In this document: positions 1-4,761 of the stretch, in pieces
Numbering within the stretch: the first letter of the stretch is position 1
How the letters are laid out: each line of letters begins with the position of its first letter
Assembly: GCA_937934635.1 (NCBI GenBank)
Contig: CALGZD010000369.1
Location: forward strand, 1 to 6,348
Source: an uncultured Deinococcales bacterium
GTDB taxonomy: Bacteria; Deinococcota; Deinococci; Deinococcales; Trueperaceae
DNA: 6,348 nt
Direction: 5' to 3'
Translations under genes and position numbers: made by a program
The notes under the pieces: generated by a model
The model's database searches: none
Told to the model about the DNA's origin: nothing
What the model saw: only the letters and a program-made list of their open reading frames with translations

Positions 1-849
1 GGCAATGGCATCATTGCATACAACATAGGTAAGCGCAGGATGACTGCTTGGGCATATCGTATAGGTAAAACCTTGATTGATTCAGGTGCGCCAAATATGT
101 CTGAAGAGTTACTGCCTTTTATTTTGCAGGATGGTGATATAGAGCATATCTACCTGACACATCATCATGAAGATCATAGTGGTGGTGCAGCCACTATTCG
201 AAATGAGACAGGTGCAGAAATTACTGTTAGTTCCTATAGTCAAGCTTTGATTCGAAAAGGCTATGTACAATATCCATACCAGCATGTGGTTTGGGGGCGC
301 TTTCAAGCTTTTCAGGAGAATCACTGTTTAGAGCTGCCAGCGTTTGAAAGTGTTTCATACAAAACTAACGATGGTGATTTCCAAGTCTTTCATGCACCGG
401 GGCACTCACACGATATGACCGTTGTTTACGATGCTGAACGTAAAGCGTTGTTTTCAGCAGATATGTATTTATCAAGCCGACAAAGACTGATGCGGCGAGA
501 TGAAAACTTTCTTGTGTCCTTAGAGACCTTAAAACGTATCATCAAACTAGATGTAGAGATGTTGTTGTGTGGACATCGACCTGTTTTTTCAGGTGGCACT
601 GAAAAGCTAGAGAAAAAGCTTGTATTTATGGAAACCATTCAAGACAAACTTGAGGGAAATGCCAATGAACGTATTGACACAAAGCTTTTAGACGACCTTC
701 TTGGTAAAGAAGATAGTGTATTTCGCTTGCTCAGTTTAGGTAATGTTTCTAGAGCAAATTTGGTTAAGTCACTTTTGGGTGATGTGAAAGCACGTCCTGA
801 TGTTGTGCGAGCTGTAGGGGAGAAGTTGGCACATTACGACTTTAGCTAA
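1..849 (+). CDS. MBL-fold metallo-hydrolase (glyoxalase II-like), 5'-truncated by window edge
   Basis: This is a metallo-beta-lactamase-fold hydrolase of the broad glyoxalase II-like group, probably cytoplasmic; the substrate cannot be read from the sequence. Numbering from the ATG at 40, the metal-binding set is present: HHHEDH at residues 41-46 (the HxHxDH motif), His122 in PGHSH, Asp141 in FSAD and His179 in CGHR. This is a complete dinuclear-zinc ligand set, so the enzyme should be active. The C-terminal ~70 residues are helical-looking and charged. The frame is open from base 1 to the ATG at 40 and reads GNGIIAYNIGKRR, which looks like the first beta strands of the fold. That ATG has no spaced Shine-Dalgarno (CAGG directly abuts it), so I place the real start left of the window. 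The TAA at 847-849 faces the convergent LolA-like gene. The fold is near certain; the specific reaction is unknown. Confidence 0.9.
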   Translation, partial: GNGIIAYNIGKRRMTAWAYRIGKTLIDSGAPNMSEELLPFILQDGDIEHIYLTHHHEDHSGGAATIRNETGAEITVSSYSQALIRKGYVQYPYQHVVWGRFQAFQENHCLELPAFESVSYKTNDGDFQVFHAPGHSHDMTVVYDAERKALFSADMYLSSRQRLMRRDENFLVSLETLKRIIKLDVEMLLCGHRPVFSGGTEKLEKKLVFMETIQDKLEGNANERIDTKLLDDLLGKEDSVFRLLSLGNVSRANLVKSLLGDVKARPDVVRAVGEKLAHYDFS

Positions 850-886
850 AAGAAATGAATTGGCTAATAAATAGCGTTCGTTTCTT
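850..886. terminator. Candidate bidirectional terminator hairpin between convergent genes
   Basis: Bases 850-859 (AAGAAATGAA) pair with 877-886 (TTCGTTTCTT), ten pairs with one T-G wobble. Inside, GCTA at 863-866 pairs with TAGC at 872-875 around a 5-nt loop. It starts one base after the hydrolase stop codon begins to clear and overlaps the stop codon of the minus-strand gene. On the minus strand the 3' arm ends in TTTCTTTT, a usable T-tract; on the plus strand the tract is weaker. GC content of the stem is low, so this is a plausible but modest terminator. Confidence 0.4.
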
Positions 887-1655
887 ATCTCTCGTCAATA
901 ACCTCAGCATCATCAGGTACATAAGCGACGTCCAGTGGATCTAAGTCTTGGTCTTGTACTAGATTGTTGAATTGCAGATTTGCCACAGGACCTTCTTGGT
1001 CAGGCATATAGATTTCAAGCTTGTATGGGTACCATTCTTCGTCAACAACCCAAGCCATGATGTGACCCATGTCAGTTGTTGTATCAAAATCATTATCAAA
1101 GCGTAATTGGTATAAATTTACCGTTGAGCCATTAACTTCCGCTTCAGCATAGTCAAGAACTGTGCCACTCCATCCCAAAAAAAGTCTTTCGGGATCTAAA
1201 CCTAGAAACAGGTCGATATCACTATCTGCTGCTTCGGGAACTAAGCCACCAAATGCATTTGGGTCGGTTGCATCATAAACTGTGACTTGGTTTGTTAAAA
1301 ATAGATAGTTGTAGACAGTTTCTTTGTCCAGAACGATAAAGTTGTCGGCTAGAATATCGGGTTGAATGAACTCAGCTCTGCCAACATTTTCTTCTCTTAA
1401 AAACTGTAAGAAAATTTCTAAGTCCAGTGCTGCGCCACTAAAGTCAATAAGCTGACCAGTAATTGTTGTTTCAAAGTCGATGACGCTGCCAGCCTTGAGC
1501 TCGAGCTGCTCTATAATTTCCTCAGCCGTCATGTCTTGGGCAGTCGCAATGGAAATGCTATTGGAAGAGCACACAAAGCAGAAAACTAATACTAAGATGC
1601 TTAAAAAATTAGGTGTGAAGTGAGTTTTTTTTCGTTTAATAATAGATGATTTCAT
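885..1655 (-). CDS. Secreted LolA-fold outer-membrane lipoprotein-sorting-type protein
   Basis: This is a 256-aa exported protein of the LolA/LolB-like superfamily, which binds acyl chains of lipoproteins in a hydrophobic half-barrel in the periplasm. A basic n-region (KRKK, residues 7-10), a hydrophobic stretch at ~17-30 and a probable cleavage at ATA|Q (39/40) form a type I signal peptide. Cys26 and Cys29 lack a lipobox context, so it is probably not a lipoprotein. The mature part (~217 aa) starts with an EEIIEQLELKAGSVIDFETTITGQL helix-strand segment, then reads RAEFIQPDILADNFIVLDKETV and YLFLTNQVTVYD (residues 93-128). A late WVVDEEWYPYKLEIY strand pair follows at ~202-216. This arrangement matches proteins I recall as 'LolA-like' in Deinococcus. 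The mature chain is strongly acidic. Start context on the minus strand is a weak GGAA about 6 nt upstream of ATG. It is divergent from the PEGA gene and convergent with the hydrolase. True lipoprotein trafficking is inferred from the fold only; a general lipid-binding role is equally possible. Confidence 0.8.
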   Translation of the reverse strand: MKSSIIKRKKTHFTPNFLSILVLVFCFVCSSNSISIATAQDMTAEEIIEQLELKAGSVIDFETTITGQLIDFSGAALDLEIFLQFLREENVGRAEFIQPDILADNFIVLDKETVYNYLFLTNQVTVYDATDPNAFGGLVPEAADSDIDLFLGLDPERLFLGWSGTVLDYAEAEVNGSTVNLYQLRFDNDFDTTTDMGHIMAWVVDEEWYPYKLEIYMPDQEGPVANLQFNNLVQDQDLDPLDVAYVPDDAEVIDER

Positions 1656-1694
1656 AGTTTTTCCAAATTTTTGACGTTCGAAAGCCTTAAATAA

Positions 1695-1714
1695 AGTCCT
1701 AAATAGTCCTAAAT
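1695..1714. repeat. Perfect 2 x 10-bp tandem repeat AGTCCTAAAT (possible operator)
   Basis: AGTCCTAAAT occurs at 1695-1704 and again at 1705-1714 without interruption. A degenerate third copy (AGCCTTAAAT, 8/10) lies at 1683-1692. The 10-bp period puts the copies on one face of the helix. They sit just inside the predicted start of the LolA-like transcript, a typical place for a repressor site or a leader element. The protein that would bind is unknown. Confidence 0.5.
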
Positions 1715-1726
1715 TACTTGTTGAAC

Positions 1727-1756
1727 ATCATAATATGTTTAACTTTACACCTTCAA
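1727..1756 (-). promoter_or_regulatory. Candidate sigma70-type promoter for the LolA-like gene
   Basis: Read on the minus strand, TTGAAG (1756-1751, 4/6 to the -35 consensus) is followed after 18 bp by TATGAT (1732-1727, 5/6 to the -10 consensus). Transcription would begin near 1720 and give a leader of about 65 nt that contains the AGTCCTAAAT repeat. In AT-rich DNA such matches arise by chance, so confidence is moderate. Confidence 0.4.
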
Positions 1757-1828
1757 AACTGTGAGTTGTGAGGGTTAAAGCTATCCAAAAAATAGATTTG
1801 ACTGAAGATCTATTCAGCTAAGGCTATA

Positions 1829-1852
1829 TTTTCTGAATATTTGTTCAGAAAA
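1829..1852. promoter_or_regulatory. 9-bp perfect stem-loop in the divergent intergenic region
   Basis: TTTTCTGAA (1829-1837) and TTCAGAAAA (1844-1852) are perfect inverted repeats around a TATTTG loop. GGC at 1822-1824 and GCC at 1853-1855 extend the pairing past a TATA bulge. No T-run follows, so it does not look like a terminator. GAATATT (1835-1841) can pair instead with AATATTC (1857-1863), which excludes the first stem. It could be a dimeric-regulator operator (inverted half-sites TTCTGAA/TTCAGAA) or an RNA structure. Which one cannot be decided here. Confidence 0.4.
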
Positions 1853-2008
1853 GCCCAATATTCTTTGATTTATTGAAAATAATGTGAGATGTTATCTAAC
1901 CGTATTCAAATCTAGGCGTATCATAGTAAAGTATGGCTATCTGAGGAACATAGCTAGATTAAGGGATTGATTATTGAATTAGGAAGATGTGGATCAAGAC
2001 TCATAATC

Positions 2009-2017
2009 TGATATAAC
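2009..2017 (+). promoter_or_regulatory. Candidate extended -10 promoter of the PEGA/DUF4384 gene
   Basis: TGATATAAC matches the extended -10 form TG-n-TATAAT with one mismatch in the hexamer. No good -35 lies 16-18 bp upstream, which extended -10 promoters tolerate. Transcription would start near 2024, leaving a ~38-nt leader that carries AAGAAAGG (2043-2050), the likely ribosome-binding site, 11 nt before the ATG. An exact 8-bp direct repeat, ATAACCTT, lies at 2013-2020 and 2023-2030, overlapping the -10 and the start point. Confidence 0.45.
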
Positions 2018-2061
2018 CTTCGATAACCTTATTCGAATTTTCAAGAAAGGCATTTCCAGTA

Positions 2062-3558
2062 ATGAAAAAAATTGCTCTATTACTCGCTGGTTTAGCAACA
2101 TTTTTGTTTGCACCAGCATTAGCACAAGGTAATGAAAATATCATTATCAGCCCGCAGTCAATTGTCATTAACCCATATGCAACCGAAGCATATGAGGTTG
2201 AGGTTTTTGTAGATAAAGATACAAGTGGTGATCTTGCACCTGCCTATAACGTTGGTGACAACATCACACTGAGTGTTCGTGCAAACCAAGATAGCTATGT
2301 TTATCTTTTCAATGTTCGTTCAGATGGTACTGTAAATCAGATTCTTCCAAATCGTTTTGATGATGCAGGTAGAGATAACTATGTTGTTGCAAACACTACC
2401 AAGACTTTTCCACCTGTAGGGGCTGCTTATCGCTTTAGTGTAGATGCACCACTTGGTCTAGATAAAGTTATTGCTGTAGGTAGTAAAACTCAACTAGATG
2501 TAACTGAGCTAGCGAACTTCCGTACTGATCCAAACTTTGCTTCAAGCAATCTTGGTGAGCAAGGTTTTGCAAGAACACTTTCAATCATTGTTAATCCAAT
2601 CGAGCAAAATGACTGGGTGACTGACACCGTTCTTTTCTACGTTGTTGATAACACACCACCACCAGCGCCTATCTATGGTGCGATTTCAGTTACTGCTAAC
2701 GTGAATAACGCAGCAGTGTATGTGGATAATAACTTCATGGGCTATACACGAGCTGGTCAGGCTATCTCTGTTGAGTCTACTACTGGTTCTCACACAGTAA
2801 GAATTGCTGTTGATGGTTATGATGTATTTGAACAAGCCGTCAATGTTCTTGGTGGTCAGTCAACAAACATTACAGCTACACTTACACCTGTAGTTAGTCA
2901 AGGAACTGTAAACTTTGACAGTAACCCACGTGGTGCAACTGTTTTTGTGAACGGTGTAACTGTTGGTCAAACCCCAACAGGTGCAGTGAGCTATCAGCCT
3001 GGTACCTATACAGCAACGTTTAGAAGAGCTGGCTATCAAGATGCAAGCCAAAGCTTTAGCGTAAGTGCAGGTAGTAACCAGAATGTAAGTGCTAGCCTAG
3101 TTCAGGTTACGCCAAGAGGCACTGTAAACTTTGACAGTAATCCTCGTGGTGCAACTGTTTATGTAGATGGTAATGTTGTAGGTACAACACCAACTGGTTC
3201 TATTCAGCTAGATGCAGGCACATACACAGCAACCTATAGATTAAATGGTTATGTAGATGCAAGTCAGCAGTTCACAGTTGCTGGTAATCAAAACCGTAGC
3301 ATCAGTGCAACGATGGCACCACCAGCACCAGCTTTAGGTAACCTAATTCTTCGTCCAACTGCACCAAACCCACGTGTGTTCATCAATGGTAAAGACTATG
3401 GCACAATCGCAAGTGGTACAATTGGTCGTCTTCGTGACTTACCAGCAGGTACTCATGAATTGACTGTTGTTGCAGATGGCTATAGTACTTACTGTGAAGA
3501 CATCGTTATTACTGCTGGTCGTGGTACTGAAATTACAGCTACACAGACTAGACGATAA
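2062..3558 (+). CDS. Secreted DUF4384 + four-PEGA-repeat envelope protein (S-layer-like array type)
   Basis: This is a 498-aa exported protein. The signal peptide is MKKIALLLAG...APALA|QG, with cleavage near 21/22. Residues ~30-195 match the DUF4384 type of domain: EVEVFVDKDTSGD at 45-57, YVYLFNVRSDGTVNQILPNR at 79-98, LGLDKVIAVGSKTQLD at 131-146 and SIIVNPIEQNDWVTD at 174-188. A Pro-rich hinge (NTPPPAPIYG) leads into four PEGA-like beta modules at about 206-276, 280-347, 352-419 and 425-495. Each has the V-x-(V/I)-(D/N)-G...(G)-T/S...L-x-A-G-T/S-(H/Y)-x...GY core. Modules 2 and 3 are nearly identical. PEGA modules are generally linked to surface or wall-associated proteins, and I recall DUF4384/PEGA proteins annotated as S-layer-like in Deinococcus. 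A role on the cell surface or at the envelope is therefore inferred. There is no lipobox or C-terminal anchor, and one lone cysteine (Cys478). It is divergent from the LolA-like gene and has its own terminator. Confidence 0.88.
   Translation: MKKIALLLAGLATFLFAPALAQGNENIIISPQSIVINPYATEAYEVEVFVDKDTSGDLAPAYNVGDNITLSVRANQDSYVYLFNVRSDGTVNQILPNRFDDAGRDNYVVANTTKTFPPVGAAYRFSVDAPLGLDKVIAVGSKTQLDVTELANFRTDPNFASSNLGEQGFARTLSIIVNPIEQNDWVTDTVLFYVVDNTPPPAPIYGAISVTANVNNAAVYVDNNFMGYTRAGQAISVESTTGSHTVRIAVDGYDVFEQAVNVLGGQSTNITATLTPVVSQGTVNFDSNPRGATVFVNGVTVGQTPTGAVSYQPGTYTATFRRAGYQDASQSFSVSAGSNQNVSASLVQVTPRGTVNFDSNPRGATVYVDGNVVGTTPTGSIQLDAGTYTATYRLNGYVDASQQFTVAGNQNRSISATMAPPAPALGNLILRPTAPNPRVFINGKDYGTIASGTIGRLRDLPAGTHELTVVADGYSTYCEDIVITAGRGTEITATQTRR
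2902..3160 (+). repeat. 216-bp-period internal duplication in the PEGA gene
   Basis: Bases 2905-2924 recur exactly at 3121-3140, and the match continues with few changes to 2944 and 3160. The offset is 216 bp, or 72 codons, exactly one PEGA module. Both copies encode G-T-V-N-F-D-S-N-P-R-G-A-T-V. Conservation at the nucleotide level, not just the protein level, suggests a fairly recent module duplication or gene conversion between modules 2 and 3. Confidence 0.85.
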
Positions 3559-3602
3559 GACTTAAAGTTTAAGTTTAAAGAGAATAATTTAGTAAGCTTT
3601 GT

Positions 3603-3632
3603 AGTAGCTCCCTTTTTGGGAGCTACTTTTTT
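3603..3632 (+). terminator. Strong intrinsic terminator after the PEGA gene
   Basis: GTAGCTCCC (3604-3612) pairs perfectly with GGGAGCTAC (3618-3626) around a TTTTT loop, with one extra A-T pair outside, and six T residues follow at 3627-3632. This textbook rho-independent terminator isolates the PEGA gene from the downstream sirtuin gene. Confidence 0.93.
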
Positions 3633-3643
3633 GTTGTTATGAT
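3616..3643 (+). promoter_or_regulatory. Weak candidate promoter for the sirtuin gene
   Basis: TATGAT (3638-3643, 5/6 to the -10 consensus) sits 16 bp after TTGGGA (3616-3621, 4/6 to the -35 consensus), which lies within the terminator hairpin. Transcription would begin near 3650, giving a leader of only about 18 nt with GTAGG (3658-3662) as ribosome-binding site, 5 nt before the ATG. The strong terminator just upstream means the gene needs its own promoter, and this is the best match in the short gap. Confidence 0.3.
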
Positions 3644-3667
3644 TAGGTTTGATGAAAGTAGGTATAT

Positions 3668-4402
3668 ATGTCTTCTGAAATAGATATCAAAGCGTTTAAT
3701 CATATTGTGGTATTGACAGGTGCAGGCATCTCTGTTGCATCAGGTCTTCAAGCCTTTCGTGGACCTGGTGGTATTTGGGAAGAAGTAGATGTTGACAGAT
3801 ACGGTACTAAAGAAGCTCTGGAACGAGAGCCACTTGGTATGTGGCAATTATGGGGAGCACTACGTCCACTTGCAAATCAAGCAAAGCCGAATGATGCACA
3901 TTACGCCTTAGCTGAATTTGAAAACTCACTTGATGCTGATAAAAGCTTTACTCTGATTACTCAGAATATAGATGGGTTACATGGGCGAGCTAGCAGCAAG
4001 AATATAATCGAGATACATGGCAATGTTCATGTAACTAAGTGCAGCAATGCTAGTTGCGGTTTACCTGCGTTTGAAGATGTCGAGCATTACACAGAAGAGC
4101 TACCCTTATGTCCAAAGTGCAATGCCACGTTGCGTCCAGATATTGTGTTATTCAATGAAATGCTACCTGAAGATGCACTTATTAGAACACAAGCTGCACT
4201 GTCTAAAGTTGACTTATTTATTGCGATAGGTACGTCTGGTTCAGTATATCCTGCTGCTAATTTTGTGACGATTGCTAAACAACAAGGGGCAAAGACGGTT
4301 TTGGTGAATCTAGAATCAATGCTGCCTACAAATCCATATTTTGATTTGGAACTATTAGGTCCCGCAGAGGTTGTTTTACCAAAGCTTTTGTTGCAGGGCT
4401 AA
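3668..4402 (+). CDS. cobB: NAD-dependent protein deacylase, sirtuin (Sir2/CobB family)
   Basis: This is a 244-aa cytoplasmic sirtuin that removes acyl groups from protein lysines, using NAD+ and releasing nicotinamide and O-acyl-ADP-ribose. The family signatures are intact: GAGIS at 18-22 (NAD+ binding), AFRG at 29-32, TQNIDGLH at 98-105, catalytic His118 in EIHG, and a zinc set Cys125, Cys130, Cys148, Cys151. LRPDIVLFNEMLP (155-167) and GTSGSVYPAAN (188-198) follow. Overall organisation resembles bacterial class III (SIRT5/CobB-like) enzymes. The Y-x-x-R pair that selects succinyl/malonyl groups is not evident, because the equivalent stretch reads W62-G-A-L65. That suggests deacetylase rather than desuccinylase preference, though the alignment is by eye. 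GTAGG 5 nt upstream supports the ATG. The gene ends in tandem stops (TAA TAG) within an 8-bp tandem duplication (GGCTAATA). No substrate partner is encoded nearby. Confidence 0.95.
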   Translation: MSSEIDIKAFNHIVVLTGAGISVASGLQAFRGPGGIWEEVDVDRYGTKEALEREPLGMWQLWGALRPLANQAKPNDAHYALAEFENSLDADKSFTLITQNIDGLHGRASSKNIIEIHGNVHVTKCSNASCGLPAFEDVEHYTEELPLCPKCNATLRPDIVLFNEMLPEDALIRTQAALSKVDLFIAIGTSGSVYPAANFVTIAKQQGAKTVLVNLESMLPTNPYFDLELLGPAEVVLPKLLLQG

Positions 4403-4458
4403 TAGGCTAATATTTTTGAAAGTAGTCATGATTTTTAGGTATTATCTTGTAATATTTA

Positions 4459-4543
4459 TTGAAATCTTAACTACACTGAAGTCTTAACTACATTGAAGTC
4501 TTAACTATATTGAAATCTTAACTACATTGAAGTCTTAACTACA
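4459..4543. repeat. Tandem array, 5 x 17 bp (TTGAARTCTTAACTAYA)
   Basis: Five uninterrupted units of exactly 17 bp start at 4459, 4476, 4493, 4510 and 4527. They differ only at a few positions: T/C at unit position 1, A/G at position 6 and C/T at position 16. The core CTTAACTA is invariant. The period is not a multiple of three and stop codons occur, so it is not coding. There are no unique spacers, so it is not CRISPR. The array lies 57 bp after the sirtuin stop and about 170 bp before the next gene. The spacing resembles iterons or multi-site operators, but no binding protein can be named. Confidence 0.93.
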
Positions 4544-4571
4544 GGTCTATGTATTCAAGCTTCAAAAACAA

Positions 4572-4616
4572 AAATATAACGCCTATAAATATAACGCCTA
4601 TAAATATAACGGTTAT
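4572..4616. repeat. Tandem array, 3 x 15 bp (AAATATAACGCCTAT)
   Basis: Two identical 15-bp units (4572-4586 and 4587-4601) are followed by a third (4602-4616) that ends GGTTAT instead of GCCTAT. The change turns the third copy into an odd palindrome, ATAAC-G-GTTAT at 4606-4616. The unit is unrelated in sequence to the 17-bp array 28 bp upstream. It lies about 70 bp upstream of the predicted -10 of the next gene. Read in one frame it would encode K-Y-N-A-Y units, but that frame has no start codon or ribosome-binding site. Confidence 0.9.
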
Positions 4617-4617
4617 G

Positions 4618-4642
4618 AAACTGAAGATTTTTTCAGTTTTTC
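4618..4642 (+). terminator. AT-rich hairpin with T-run, possible sirtuin-gene terminator
   Basis: AAACTGAA (4618-4625) and TTCAGTTT (4632-4639) form a perfect 8-bp stem with a GATTTT loop, and the T-run continues to 4641. Only two of the pairs are G-C, so termination would be weak. No better terminator lies between the sirtuin stop and this point. If it acts, the sirtuin mRNA would carry a ~240-nt 3' tail that includes both tandem arrays. It could also be a regulatory inverted repeat for the next gene. Confidence 0.4.
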
Positions 4643-4660
4643 TCAGGTTTGCAGCCTACT

Positions 4661-4691
4661 TTGCAACTTAAACTCTTAAATGTAATACAAT
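4661..4691 (+). promoter_or_regulatory. Candidate promoter of the Tyr-motif repeat gene
   Basis: TACAAT (4686-4691) matches the -10 consensus 5/6, and TTGCAA (4661-4666) is a 4/6 match to the -35 with a rather long 19-bp spacer. Transcription would start near 4698, so the ribosome-binding site would lie almost at the 5' end of the mRNA. The suboptimal spacer would fit an activator-dependent promoter, possibly acting through the repeats upstream, but that is inference. Confidence 0.4.
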
Positions 4692-4702
4692 GTTTTTGAA
4701 AT

Positions 4703-4761
4703 AAAGGAGAATTATGAAAGAAACAATAAAGATTTTGAGAGATTTGGGAGTGGGAGATATG
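4703..4761 (+). promoter_or_regulatory. Two in-frame ribosome-binding site/start pairs
   Basis: AAAGGAG (4703-4709) lies 4 nt before the ATG at 4714. A second pair, GGGAG (4746-4750), lies 8 nt before an in-frame ATG at 4759, with another GGGAG at 4752-4756. The first has the stronger Shine-Dalgarno. The second has better spacing and gives a more typical signal peptide (M-K-Y-L-K then a hydrophobic core). Both starts could be used. Confidence 0.55.

Noticed and set aside
40..42. ATG at 40 as the true start of the MBL-fold hydrolase
   Set aside because: The frame is open to base 1 with protein-like sequence upstream, and the only Shine-Dalgarno-like bases (CAGG) touch the ATG with no spacing. 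The gene most likely begins outside the window.
109..638. Two minus-strand open frames (109-324 and 426-638)
   Set aside because: Both are antisense to the conserved metal-binding regions of the hydrolase and have no domain-like sequence.
885..1655. Lipoprotein reading of the LolA-like protein
   Set aside because: The cysteines at 26 and 29 are preceded by Phe and Val rather than Gly, Ala or Ser, so there is no lipobox; a type I cleavage at ATA|Q fits better.
2860..3051. Minus-strand Cys-rich open frame
   Set aside because: It lies entirely within the PEGA gene, has no ribosome-binding site and overlaps conserved PEGA coding sequence.
4047..4229. Second plus-strand open frame of about 60 codons
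   Set aside because: It is an out-of-frame reading within the sirtuin zinc-binding region, without its own start signals.
4459..4543. Plasmid iteron origin
   Set aside because: The unit length fits iterons, but there is no replication initiator gene, no clear DnaA boxes, and the neighbours are ordinary chromosomal genes.
4459..4616. CRISPR array
   Set aside because: The units are 15-17 bp and directly adjacent, with no unique spacers, and no cas genes are nearby.
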